The notes beneath the pieces are model-generated. The model was not told the origin of the DNA, did no database searches, and was given only the letters and a program-made list of their open reading frames with translations. A stretch of DNA of 64,000 nucleotides from Dyella_B sp036746095 (lineage in GTDB: Bacteria; Pseudomonadota; Gammaproteobacteria; Xanthomonadales; Rhodanobacteraceae): the NCBI RefSeq assembly GCF_036746095.1, contig NZ_DAIOEU010000018.1, forward strand, positions 8,504-72,503. Reading direction: 5' to 3'. The position numbers and the translations under genes were made by a program. This document shows positions 43,594-52,540 of the stretch, piece after piece (the first letter of the stretch is position 1; each line of letters starts with the position of its first letter).

Positions 43594-44808
43594 TTACTGC
43601 TTGGTGATGGTGTTGTTGTACTGCGTCACGCCAATAGCGTTAGTCGAAATGAAAATGTCGCGAGGCGCGGTTCCAGGCGTGAAGATGGACTTTCCATGCG
43701 CAATGAACCAGGCGTCACCATTGTAGTTAATGGTGTTATCGTGCAGCTGCACACTATTGGTGCCATCGTCGATATACACGCCGAACTGGTAGTTCTGGCT
43801 GAGCATGTTGTTGGTAATGGTCAAGTTATTCGGGCCACGCGCGAATACGCCATTTCCCTGGTTGTTCTCGGCAGTGTTGCCGGTTACTACCACGCCGGAT
43901 AAGTTGTCGTGTATCTCCAGACCATTCCCTTGGTTGTTCGACAGTACGTTATTTTCCAAGCGTACATGCTTGAGCGGGCCCAATCTCGCCGGCTCGAGGT
44001 CGATGCCTGCGTTTGGAATCATGCCGTGGGAGCCGGTGAAACTGCTGTTCAAGACATACACTTGATCAGCGGCGGTAATGCTAAGGCCCTGGCGAGCGCT
44101 GTTGGTGACCGTTACGTGGTTCAGCGTGATGCCCCACGGGAGGGTAAAGGCTCTCCAGCCAAAGGTGGTGCCCACCAGAACGCCATCGCCATAGCAATCG
44201 GCAACCTGGATGTTGTGCACGTAGACGGTGTTTGCTTCCTGGATGCTGATGCCGTAGTGCACTTTCACTTCACTGATGTCATTCGCCGAAGGAGCATGCT
44301 GAGTGCGTTCGCCGAGGATGTGGCCGCCGACAATTTCAACGTTGCTGACGTTCCATGCCTTCACTACCGAAGCGAAGTCGGCGCTGTTTGGAATGGACTT
44401 CAGATAAGCGTTGGAGTGCATCGCCAAGCGCATGTTGGAGCGCAGATTGATGCCCTTGGTTGTGTCGATCATGTAGGTGCCATCCGGCACGATGATCGTG
44501 CCGCCACTGGACGGCAATGCATTGATCGCGGCCTGGAAAGCCGCAGTGTCATCCATCGCGCCATTGCCGACGGCGCCAAAGCGGGTGACGTCGAGCGACG
44601 TGGAGCCGTACGTGATGGATGGTGTCGGGTTCCACCATTGGGTGGTGGCGGCAAACGTCGGAAGTGCTGCCGCAAAGAGCGCTAGCGAAGCGGTGATGCC
44701 AGCGAGCCGTTTAAGGCGTGTGGAACGGAAGCGACGTGGTGTGGATGAATTTCCCTGCGAGATGATTTCCTTCGATGTGTTATGCACCAAATAACTTTTT
44801 TTCAACAC
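43594..44808 (-). CDS. Secreted right-handed parallel beta-helix protein (beta-helix 2)
   Basis: 404-residue paralogue of beta-helix 1. Signal-type hydrophobic segment GITASLALFAAALPTFAATT (about residues 37-56), VTRFGAVGNGAMDDTAAFQ entry motif, then GDGVLVGT, ARQGLSI, GIDLEP and GLEIHDN. The start is uncertain: GTG 44808 has AAGAGG eight bases upstream, while GTG 44838 would add ten residues without a ribosome site. It is separated by 655 bp from beta-helix 3, has its own upstream TGTGAA/TTCACA repeat, and so is probably transcribed on its own. Function as in paralogues: unknown polysaccharide-acting or structural beta-helix. Confidence 0.82.
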   Translation of the reverse strand: MLKKSYLVHNTSKEIISQGNSSTPRRFRSTRLKRLAGITASLALFAAALPTFAATTQWWNPTPSITYGSTSLDVTRFGAVGNGAMDDTAAFQAAINALPSSGGTIIVPDGTYMIDTTKGINLRSNMRLAMHSNAYLKSIPNSADFASVVKAWNVSNVEIVGGHILGERTQHAPSANDISEVKVHYGISIQEANTVYVHNIQVADCYGDGVLVGTTFGWRAFTLPWGITLNHVTVTNSARQGLSITAADQVYVLNSSFTGSHGMIPNAGIDLEPARLGPLKHVRLENNVLSNNQGNGLEIHDNLSGVVVTGNTAENNQGNGVFARGPNNLTITNNMLSQNYQFGVYIDDGTNSVQLHDNTINYNGDAWFIAHGKSIFTPGTAPRDIFISTNAIGVTQYNNTITKQ

Positions 44809-44870
44809 GTAAAAGCCTCTTGCTTGCGAAATGTGCACGTAAGATCAATCATTCACGTACTACATGCAAA

Positions 44871-44894
44871 TGTGAAATGCGGCATTCGTTCACA
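44871..44894. promoter_or_regulatory. TGTGAA-N12-TTCACA inverted repeat upstream of beta-helix 2
   Basis: Half-sites at 44871-44876 and 44889-44894 within GCAAATGTGAA and TTCACAGTATTGGG, matching the arrangement at 33692-33716 before beta-helix 1. Confidence 0.5.
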
Positions 44895-45463
44895 GTATTG
44901 GGCGCTAACTTGAGCTTGCAACGTTTTGTAGTACTTATATGTACGTGTGCTGAAGAAGTGCGCGCAATGCGCGCGAGCAAGTGATTTCAGGTCGTTTTGC
45001 TTGCGCAGGCATGCTGGGCTGAGTCGTCTGCGGCGATGAAGTTGCGTGTGAAGCAATGCATGAATGGCGGGCCCTGCTGCCGCGAATCACGCAAATCCAG
45101 ACGTCACATGGCGTGTCGAAGCGAGTAGTCAGTGCGGTCTTCGCCCACTGCTGCCTGGGGAAATTTTTCGCCGTTCTTACGGGAACGCTAAAACGAGTTG
45201 ATGGCACTGAATTTCCATGGAAAATTTTCTATGCGGGGTGCTATGCCCGCGCATTTCTGAAGAACTTTATTTTCCCCGGACAGCAATGCACCTTCATCGG
45301 AATGACAAACTGGCAGATTGAATTTGCAGGCAAAGATTCCCTGAAAGCAGGGAAAGGAGTGCGCGCAGCGGCACGTTTAGGCCAGTGTCATTTGGGTTAA
45401 CACTGCGCAACCGAGCATGTTCGGAACGGAACGAGTGGAGTTGTCGGGCTGCGTGAAGTGGTA
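44895..45463. other. Intergenic region between beta-helix 2 and 3
   Basis: About 570 bp with no convincing gene; moderately AT-rich around 45150-45330. ORFs on the plus strand (45056-45400) show no family or coding bias. No strong terminator recognised for beta-helix 3. Confidence 0.45.
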
Positions 45464-46759
45464 TCAGGGCCTACCAATCGGATCGCCCCACTCCTCATCT
45501 ACAGGATCGTTGTTGCCGCTATTGGTGTAGGTATTGTTTCTGAATCTCACGTTGGTGGCGGTTCTCTCAACAAGCAGGTCCGGCTCTCTCGACCTTTCCG
45601 GATCGGGCTCACCATCGATGTCGATGATGCCAGGTGGAATGGGAACGTTGCGCCATGGCCACGAAGACCATTCGGCATGGATGTTTTCATCCGCCGGTAT
45701 CGGATAGCGGAAGCCATTGCCCATGAAGGTGTTGCCGGCAAGCAGTACGCTATCGGTCTGATCAAGGACCATCATGCCTACCAGGCCGTTGCGGCTGACG
45801 ATATTGTTGGAAAAGGTAAGCCCGATGACTTCTTTCTCCCCGGTCAGTTCTCGCACCAGAAAGCCATGGCCGAAATTGTCGCTGCATAGGCAGTCGTGCG
45901 CCGAAACACCCAGCACGTTGCCATGGATTTCCAGGCCTGTGCCGCGGTTGCGCATGAAGGTGCAATGGCTGAAGGTGACGTTGCGCACGACGCCCTGCAG
46001 CGCCGGCTCGATATCGATACCCGCCATCGGAGGGGTGCCATCTTGCGGATAGTCGAAGCCCGGACCGGCAAAGGCGAAAGTGGAATTCATGATCGTAATG
46101 TTTTCCGCCGGCCCCATCGAAAGCCCCTGGCGGCGGTTGTGAGTGCATACCACGTGGTTGATCAACACGTTGGTTGACTGCAGCTGCTTTGGATGATTCC
46201 CGTACTCCGGCAGCTCGTCCCAATATTCGTCCCTTTCCGCTCCGAAGGCGCCTAGCCAAATGCCGTCACCCCAGAAATCGGAGATATGCACATCGCTGAC
46301 GACGATATTGTGCGAACTCTGGATGCTGATACCGAAGCCCTGTTCGTCTTTCCCTTCGGGCGCGTCGGGTTCCGTGACATGCAGACGCCGTTCGCCGACG
46401 AGGCGGCCGCCGACAATGCGCACGTTGGAGGCAAACCACACTCTGATTAACCGGTGGAGGGGATTTTTGGTAGGGATGGCGGCCAGCGTCGCGGCCGGAT
46501 CCATCAGCAACAGCATGTTCGAATGCAGGGTGATCGACCGCTCGACGTTTATCCGATAGTCGCCGCGCGGCACGACGAGCGTCCCGCCGATGAGCGGCAC
46601 GGCGTCCACGGCAGCCTGGAATGCGGCGGTATCGTCCGTCCTGCCGTCACCTTTGGCACCCATCTCGCGCACGTTGACGATCGGCGAGGGGATGCCGCCC
46701 TGGATATCGTAGCCAAAGCTGGAAATGGGTACTGGGTTGAGCTGGGAGTGACTGATCAT
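45464..46759 (-). CDS. Right-handed parallel beta-helix protein without signal peptide (beta-helix 3)
   Basis: 431 residues. The start is fixed by the ATGA overlap with the AS-1 stop; the protein begins MISHSQLNPVPISSFGYDIQ, with no signal peptide. VREMGAKGDGRTDDTAAFQ opens the fold, then GDGIWLGA, RRQGLSM, GIDIEP, GLEIHGN. It has a longer and more charged C-terminus (ending EEWGDPIGRP) than the paralogues. Translational coupling to AS-1 suggests they work in one process, and the lack of export signal suggests a cytoplasmic site or another secretion path. Enzyme activity unknown. Confidence 0.82.
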   Translation of the reverse strand: MISHSQLNPVPISSFGYDIQGGIPSPIVNVREMGAKGDGRTDDTAAFQAAVDAVPLIGGTLVVPRGDYRINVERSITLHSNMLLLMDPAATLAAIPTKNPLHRLIRVWFASNVRIVGGRLVGERRLHVTEPDAPEGKDEQGFGISIQSSHNIVVSDVHISDFWGDGIWLGAFGAERDEYWDELPEYGNHPKQLQSTNVLINHVVCTHNRRQGLSMGPAENITIMNSTFAFAGPGFDYPQDGTPPMAGIDIEPALQGVVRNVTFSHCTFMRNRGTGLEIHGNVLGVSAHDCLCSDNFGHGFLVRELTGEKEVIGLTFSNNIVSRNGLVGMMVLDQTDSVLLAGNTFMGNGFRYPIPADENIHAEWSSWPWRNVPIPPGIIDIDGEPDPERSREPDLLVERTATNVRFRNNTYTNSGNNDPVDEEWGDPIGRP

Positions 46760-48255
46760 GGCATGCGTTCCCTCTCTGCAGATCGGTTTGGTACATGGCC
46801 AGCCCATCGATTGGCATGGGCGCTCGTATGACTCAACAACCAGGGCAGCACAACGGCAAGCAGATAAAACTTGGATGCGAAGTATTTGTTCTCCATCAAT
46901 TTTCGATGCGTCTCCAGCCATCGCGTGGCGCCGGGCAGCAGGCCTTTCACTTCTTCGGCATAGGCATACACCTGGTCGAACCGCAGCTTGGCCAGCCCAC
47001 ACAGATCGAAGCGGAAGCTGCCTTTGGCTTTCACGTACGGAAGCTGTTCGAAACACTCGGCAATATATTGCCGCATCAGCACCTTGCTCACGCCTCCGGG
47101 ACCGATCAGCCGATCGTCCGGCACCTGGTGAAAGATCCAATCACGGAATTGCGGATCAGCGTAAGGGTAGGCCAAGCGCAACGACATGGCGCGCGCGGCA
47201 TACATGCCCTTACCCAGGTTGGACGATTCTCCGATCGCCACAGCCAACCTGCGCAGCGCTTCAGGTGTGCTGACGGCATCGATGTCATCCTGGAAGACCA
47301 GCATGCGCCGGCGTGATTGCACCGCGAGGCTGTCGCCGAACAGGGCGTCCACTTCCGTATCGCTGAAGCGCGAGCCGGGGAAGTACCGTTCGAAACGATT
47401 CATCTGCAACGTGGCGAGCACGACGCAAAGCGGGAAGTTGCTGCTGGCCAGCTTGAACAGGCCCTGCGGCAAGCGCAGGCCACGTGCGAGCATCGCCACG
47501 ATACGATCCTGCCGTCGCAACGGGACCCCGAAATACTGATCCGCGCATTGCGCATCGATGATGCCGTCGCCCTGGTGGCGCGCTATTTCCGTGGCCAGGT
47601 CCGCATAGGAAAGCGCGGCGAAATCGGCGCACAGCAGCGGCAGTCGAGGGAGCATCGCCAGATAGCGGTCGTACGCGCGGCCCGGATCGCACACCAGCAC
47701 TTCATGCTTCAGCCCCAGGTGCTGCGCCACAAAGCTTGCCGAAGCGACTTCGTCTTCCTCCTTGCCGCCCAGGTAAGTGAGACAGGTGGTGTCCGGCCGC
47801 GCTTCGGCCAGTGCAATCGCCATGGAGGTGGAATCCTTGCCGCCGCTCTGCAGCAGCCAAGGTGCGCGCATGCCGCCTGTGGCGTGCTTGATCGCCTGGC
47901 AAAGCAGGCGATGATACGTGTCGATCAGTACTTCGTCTTCCACGTCCTCCGGGCGCGGGCGCGTACTCGCCCTGGCAGTGTGGTAGGCAAAATGAAAGCG
48001 CGGATGGGCGTACATGTCTTGCGCAGGGTCAAAGCCTGTCGCGGCAATCTTTACGTCCGAATAAATGGTATGCGGTGGATACACGAAGGCGTTGCGCAGT
48101 ATGTCGGCCACCGACACGCGATCGATCGTCTCGAGGCTGCGCTCGTGCCTGGCGAGCGGGCTGAAATCGATCTCGCCTGAGGCCGGAGATGTGTTGATCT
48201 GGATCTTCACGGCTGCAGTGGCGCGCGCGCGATGTTCCGTGCGTGGTGCATTCAT
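46756..48255 (-). CDS. Asparagine-synthetase-like PP-loop enzyme without glutaminase domain (AS-1)
   Basis: 499 residues. ATP-pyrophosphatase PP-loop LLQSGGKDSTSMA (SGGKDS at 137-142), then TTCLTYLGG, a DPGRAYDRYLAMLPRLPLL block, and the synthetase-like end AYPYADPQFRDWIF ... GGVSKVLMRQYIAE ... YVKAKGSFRFD that parallels the PFLD/K-LLR/RPK pattern of asparagine synthetases. No N-terminal cysteine (MNAP), so no class-II glutaminase; ammonia or another amine must be supplied otherwise. In the GSDQYFG loop this copy reads CADQYFG. It probably activates a carboxylate as an acyl-adenylate for amide formation. Coupled to beta-helix 3 by ATGA. Confidence 0.82.
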   Translation of the reverse strand: MNAPRTEHRARATAAVKIQINTSPASGEIDFSPLARHERSLETIDRVSVADILRNAFVYPPHTIYSDVKIAATGFDPAQDMYAHPRFHFAYHTARASTRPRPEDVEDEVLIDTYHRLLCQAIKHATGGMRAPWLLQSGGKDSTSMAIALAEARPDTTCLTYLGGKEEDEVASASFVAQHLGLKHEVLVCDPGRAYDRYLAMLPRLPLLCADFAALSYADLATEIARHQGDGIIDAQCADQYFGVPLRRQDRIVAMLARGLRLPQGLFKLASSNFPLCVVLATLQMNRFERYFPGSRFSDTEVDALFGDSLAVQSRRRMLVFQDDIDAVSTPEALRRLAVAIGESSNLGKGMYAARAMSLRLAYPYADPQFRDWIFHQVPDDRLIGPGGVSKVLMRQYIAECFEQLPYVKAKGSFRFDLCGLAKLRFDQVYAYAEEVKGLLPGATRWLETHRKLMENKYFASKFYLLAVVLPWLLSHTSAHANRWAGHVPNRSAERERMP

Positions 48256-48570
48256 ACAAGGCCCTGGTTGTTGATGGCGGTAAAGCGCATGCGGTCACCT
48301 CTCTGCGCCAACGGGAACAGCAGCGGAGAATGGGCCGATACCGCGCGCAGTGCCTTTGCAATCGGCATGACTGACGCTGCCGCATGGACGTCGTATGTGA
48401 CTGCAAGAACCTTCGGACGGCAATGCGAATGGCAGGGCGTGCATCGTCGCGCAATGCAGCATAGCGTCGACAATGTTGGGGTCGCGCCACGAGATGGTGC
48501 ACAAAGCGTGGAGGGATTGCGCACGCCGGATCAAGGCGCCGTCCGCATCGCTTCGGTCGGGGCGCTGTCC
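48252..48570 (-). pseudogene. Frameshifted small coding remnant before AS-1
   Basis: Two minus-strand frames show good codon bias in succession. The first (upstream) reads ...LIRRAQSLHALCTISWRD and DPNIVDAMLHCATMHALP to about 48415. The second reads LAVTYDVHAAASVMPIAKAL then RAVSAHSPLLFPLAQRGD, and ends at 48252 overlapping the AS-1 start as ATGA. A single frame change near 48405-48420 would join them into one protein of about 90-100 residues that starts inside or at the GT4-a stop. Either a decayed gene or a sequencing indel. Family not recognised. Confidence 0.38.
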
Positions 48571-49703
48571 GGGTGCAACAATTCGGCGTACACCTCAAGC
48601 GTCTGCTGTATCACAAGGCGTTCGTCGAATTTCTTCAGTGCCTGTTCGCGAGCACGTTCACCCAGCTGCGCCAGCCAGTCGCGGTCATCGTCCAGTTGTG
48701 CGATGCATGCTGCGAGCGCCTGTGCATTGCGCGGCTTCACCCGTAAACCGTCCACGCCGTGCTGCGTCACCACTTCGCGGCAGCCTGGCCGGTCGGTGGT
48801 GATCAGCGCCAGGCCGGTGGCGGCGCCTTCGATCAAGGATTTCGGCACGCCTTCGCGGTAATAGCTGGGCAGGACCAGCACGTGCACGCTGCCGAGCAGT
48901 GCCGGCATGTCGTTGACGTGCCCCAGGCAATGCACCAGCCCGGCCTCCGTCCAGCGCCGCAGTTCCGTGCGCGAGATCGAATGCGGATTGCCCGGGTCGG
49001 GCGAACCGGCCAGCAGGAATTCGATATCGCGATCCTGCTTGCGCAAGATCGCCGCTGCCTCGATGAATTCCCGTATGCCTTTTTCTTCCAGCAAGCGGGC
49101 TGCGAGCAGTACGCGCAGGCGCTCGTAGCGATGGGTGGTACGGTTGGACGGATGGAAGCGGAAGGTGTTGACGCCCGAGCCGAGGATGACACGGATTTTT
49201 TCCGGCGTGGCCAAGCCTGATTGCGAAAACGCTATCGCGTCGTCGTGGTTCTGCAGCACCAGAATCGAACGGTCATTATGCAGCCCTAGACGTAGAAGGC
49301 TCTTGACGAGGGGACGTAGCATGCGGGCTTTGAGGGCATCGCTGGTGAAAACATAGCCCATGCCCGATACGGCGTTGACCACGGCCGGAACACGCGCGAA
49401 GCGTGCGGCGATGCTGCCGTAGATGGCGCACTTCAAGGTGAAGCTGTGCACGATGTCAGGGCGCTCACGGCGAAGTACGCCGACAAGCCGGCTGAGGGTG
49501 ACCAGCTCGCGAAGCGGATTGAGGCTGGCCCGATCCATCGTCAGCGGTATCCAGCGGCATCCATGCGCAACCAGGCGCTTGCCAAATTTCCCCGGCGGCG
49601 AAACCATCACTACTTCGTGTCCGTCCGCAAGCAGGCGCATGACCGTGGAAAGCCGAAAATTGTAGAGATACCAGGTAGTGTTGGCGAAGAAGATAAATTT
49701 CAT
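48531..49703 (-). CDS. Glycosyltransferase family 4 (GT4-a)
   Basis: 390-residue GT-B transferase. N-terminal FFANTTWYLYNFRLS and GHEVVMVSPPGKFG, central VNAVSGMGYVFTS, nucleotide-sugar site REGVPKSLIEGAATGLALIT (E-x7-E). Retaining enzyme adding a sugar from an NDP donor to the lipid-linked repeat unit in the cytoplasm. Close paralogue of GT4-b (51017-52186), sharing almost the same length and motifs. It lies 66 bp after galE in the assembly operon. No obvious ribosome site at 49703. Confidence 0.88.
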   Translation of the reverse strand: MKFIFFANTTWYLYNFRLSTVMRLLADGHEVVMVSPPGKFGKRLVAHGCRWIPLTMDRASLNPLRELVTLSRLVGVLRRERPDIVHSFTLKCAIYGSIAARFARVPAVVNAVSGMGYVFTSDALKARMLRPLVKSLLRLGLHNDRSILVLQNHDDAIAFSQSGLATPEKIRVILGSGVNTFRFHPSNRTTHRYERLRVLLAARLLEEKGIREFIEAAAILRKQDRDIEFLLAGSPDPGNPHSISRTELRRWTEAGLVHCLGHVNDMPALLGSVHVLVLPSYYREGVPKSLIEGAATGLALITTDRPGCREVVTQHGVDGLRVKPRNAQALAACIAQLDDDRDWLAQLGERAREQALKKFDERLVIQQTLEVYAELLHPDSAPTEAMRTAP

Positions 49704-49769
49704 TGAATGACGCCGGTTATGGGTTTTGTTTGCTTACCTTCCTGGCCCGTTTGCCGCCGTTGACCGCAG

Positions 49770-50744
49770 TCAATAGCGCGCCTGGCAATGCCAGCGCCAG
49801 GCGCTTCTTATGATGTCGTCGATGTTGGTCATCGCCGGCGTCCAGCCCAGATGCGCGCGCGCTTTCGCGTTGGATGCCACCAGTACGGGCGGGTCGCCGG
49901 CGCGACGCGCGGCACGCTCAAAGGCGATCTCCGTCCCAGTCACGCGACGGGCCGCTTCGATCACCTCCATTACGCTGAAGCCGCTGCTGCTGCCAAGATT
50001 GAAACAGTGTGCGCCGGCGTGATTGTCCAGAAAGCCGATCGCGTTGAGATGCGCCTGGGCCAGATCATTGACATGAACGTAATCGCGCACGCAGGTGCCG
50101 TCCTTGGTGGGATAGTCGTCGCCGAAGACTTTCAGCGACGCGCCGTGCCCCAGCACCGAGCGCAAAATATTCGGAATGAGATGGGTCTCCGGATCGTGCG
50201 ATTCGCCGATCTCTCCCGACGGATCGGCGCCGGCGGCATTGAAGTAGCGCAACGATACAGAGCGCAGGCCGTACGCAGGCGCCGCATCGGCCAGGATGCG
50301 CTCCACCATCCACTTGCTTGCGCCATACGGATTGATCGGGCTGGCGGCATGTTCTTCATCGATAAGCGGCGCGTTGGGTGAGCCGAACACAGCGGCGGTG
50401 GACGAGAACACCAGCTTGTCGACGCGGGCCTCGTGCATCGCATTGAGCAGGCACAAGGTGCCACTGACGTTGTTCTGATAGTACTCATAAGGCTTGGCCA
50501 TCGATTCGCCGACCAGCGAGTGCGCGCATAGGTGAATCACCGCATCAAAGCGATGTTCGCCAAATGTCATGCGAAGGGTATTGGCGTCCCGAATGTCGCC
50601 GACGATCAATGGTGCATTCACCACTGCTTCGCGATGTCCAGTCGACAAGTTGTCGTAAACGACCGCTTCATGCCGATAGGAATGCAGGCAGCGCACCATG
50701 TGCGATCCGATGTATCCAGCCCCGCCGCAAACGAGCACCTTCAT
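49770..50744 (-). CDS. galE: UDP-glucose 4-epimerase
   Basis: 324-residue extended SDR epimerase. NAD-binding GGAGYIGSH at 7-15, catalytic SSTAAVFG and YGASK, and sugar-site RYFNAAGADPSGEIGE. It makes UDP-galactose (or UDP-GalNAc) from the gluco epimer, supplying the polymer. Sits between the two GT4 genes in the assembly operon, with a 272-bp gap upstream. Confidence 0.93.
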   Translation of the reverse strand: MKVLVCGGAGYIGSHMVRCLHSYRHEAVVYDNLSTGHREAVVNAPLIVGDIRDANTLRMTFGEHRFDAVIHLCAHSLVGESMAKPYEYYQNNVSGTLCLLNAMHEARVDKLVFSSTAAVFGSPNAPLIDEEHAASPINPYGASKWMVERILADAAPAYGLRSVSLRYFNAAGADPSGEIGESHDPETHLIPNILRSVLGHGASLKVFGDDYPTKDGTCVRDYVHVNDLAQAHLNAIGFLDNHAGAHCFNLGSSSGFSVMEVIEAARRVTGTEIAFERAARRAGDPPVLVASNAKARAHLGWTPAMTNIDDIIRSAWRWHCQARY

Positions 50745-51016
50745 CCGTAGATTTCCAGTTCAGGTCAGAGAGACGTCGCTCCAAGCACCTCGATGCGACG
50801 ACGTGGTGACGCCATTAACCATGTGTCCAGGTCGTGCGAATTTGCGTGCCCTCCATCCCGCGCAGGGCTGACAGCCTGGCGACAGTTTCCATTAGGCCTG
50901 CAAACTCGTCGTGCAGACGTAAACGGAACGTAGGCACGCAACGTGTTTTTCCTCACGTCCCTGTATGTAGTACGTCTCATCCACGGCGCATGCACATCGC
51001 CAGGATGGCGTGCGCA

Positions 51017-52186
51017 CTAGGAAGCCGAGCGCGATGCTGTGGCGCCCGCGTAGGGGACCGTCAATTCCCCGTACACGTCGATAGTCTTCTGGATGACGGC
51101 GCGTTCGTCGAATTCACGCAGCACCTTCTGTCGCGCACGTTGACCCAGCTGCGCCAGCAAACCGCGGTCGTTATCCAGGCGCGCGATGCATTTGGCCAGC
51201 GACATGGCGTTTTGCGTTTCCGTGTGCAGACCATCGACACCGTCCTTACTCACTACTTCGCGGCATCCAGGCCGGTTCGTGGTGATCAGCGCCAATCCGC
51301 ACGCCGCGCCTTCAAGCAATGACTTCGGGACGCCTTCACGGTAGTAACTCGGCAGCGCCATCACGTGCACGGTGTTGAGCAGGCCTGGCATGTCGTCCAC
51401 GTGGCCCAGCCAGCGGATCAGTCCTGCATCCACCCATTGGCGAACCTGCTCTTCCGGCACCGAATGCGGGTTGCCAGGATCAGGCGAGCCGGCGAGCAGG
51501 CATTCCACGTCATGGCCCCATTGACGCAACAGCGCGGCAGCCTCGGCAAATTCGCGGATGCCTTTTTCCCACAACAGACGCGCGGCGAGCAGCACGCGCA
51601 GGCGGCCTTGTGCGTGCAGCGGTGGCGAGGCCGGCCGGAACATGATGGTATCCACGCCGGTGCCGCGGATCAGGCGGATTCTTTCCGGCAATATCAAGCC
51701 CGCATCGGTGAACGACTTTACGTCGTCGGGGTTCTGCAAGATAAGCAGCGAGCGATGGTCGCTCAAGGTCATGCGCATCAGCATTTTCACGAGCGGGCGC
51801 AACAGGCGCGCTTTCAGCGCATCGCTGGTGAACACATAGCCCATGCCGGCGACGGCGTTGACCACGGCGGGCACTCGCGCAAGCCGCGCCACGAGTGCGC
51901 CGTACACAACGCACTTCATCGTGTAGTTGTGCAGCAGATCGGGTTGTTCCTGGCGAAATATCGACATCAGCCGGCTCAGCGTGGCCGCCTCGCGCAGTGG
52001 GTTGAGGCTGGCACGATCCATGGCCAGCTGGATCCAGCGGAAGCCGTGCGCGGCGAAGCGCTCGCCGAACGGTCCGGGCGGGGAGAGCATCACTACTTCA
52101 TGTCCTTGCCTGCGAAGTTGCATGGCGGTGGACATGCAGAAGTTATAGAGGTACCAGTCGGTATTGGCAAAAAAGATCAATTTCAT
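51017..52186 (-). CDS. Glycosyltransferase family 4 (GT4-b)
   Basis: 389-residue paralogue of GT4-a: FFANTDWYLYNF, GHEVVMLSPPGPFGERF, VNAVAGMGYVFTSDALKARL and REGVPKSLLEGAACGLALIT. The start at 52186 matches GT4-a; the 17-residue upstream extension in frame is not conserved. It follows beta-helix 4 after 354 bp. Adds a sugar to the repeat unit; donor unknown. Confidence 0.88.
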   Translation of the reverse strand: MKLIFFANTDWYLYNFCMSTAMQLRRQGHEVVMLSPPGPFGERFAAHGFRWIQLAMDRASLNPLREAATLSRLMSIFRQEQPDLLHNYTMKCVVYGALVARLARVPAVVNAVAGMGYVFTSDALKARLLRPLVKMLMRMTLSDHRSLLILQNPDDVKSFTDAGLILPERIRLIRGTGVDTIMFRPASPPLHAQGRLRVLLAARLLWEKGIREFAEAAALLRQWGHDVECLLAGSPDPGNPHSVPEEQVRQWVDAGLIRWLGHVDDMPGLLNTVHVMALPSYYREGVPKSLLEGAACGLALITTNRPGCREVVSKDGVDGLHTETQNAMSLAKCIARLDNDRGLLAQLGQRARQKVLREFDERAVIQKTIDVYGELTVPYAGATASRSAS

Positions 52187-52540
52187 AGACTGCGTCCGTG
52201 TTGTGGTCGTGCAAAGGAGCGGCAGGGATGAACGCACATGAGAAGCATGAAAAAATCAGGGCAGGTGATGGAGCGAAGGGCAACCTCGAAGGTCGTTACG
52301 CTTCTCGCCCTCCTGCATTCACAACGATTGTTTGTTGAGCAAGGGTGCTGGTTGCGGTGTGCATGGATCGTGCAGGTTTTGTTCTTGGCGCGCATGCATG
52401 CCGTGACGGATTTATGGCAAGTTGTATGGCGTGGCGCGGACATGTGAATATGAAGTGGGAAAAAAATGGGCAGGGCGACCATGTGTCTCGGCCGCCACAT
52501 CCCGCTCTTGCGATATCCATCGCCCATCCCTGTTCCTCCA
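52187..52540. other. Intergenic region, beta-helix 4 / GT4-b
   Basis: 354 bp, without a recognisable gene. Contains an A7 run (52460s, T-run on the coding strand) after a GC block, which could form a weak terminator, so GT4-b may have its own promoter. Confidence 0.4.

Noticed and set aside
50765..50995. 76-codon minus-strand ORF between GT4-b and galE
   Set aside because: No ribosome site or recognised family; composition not coding-like.
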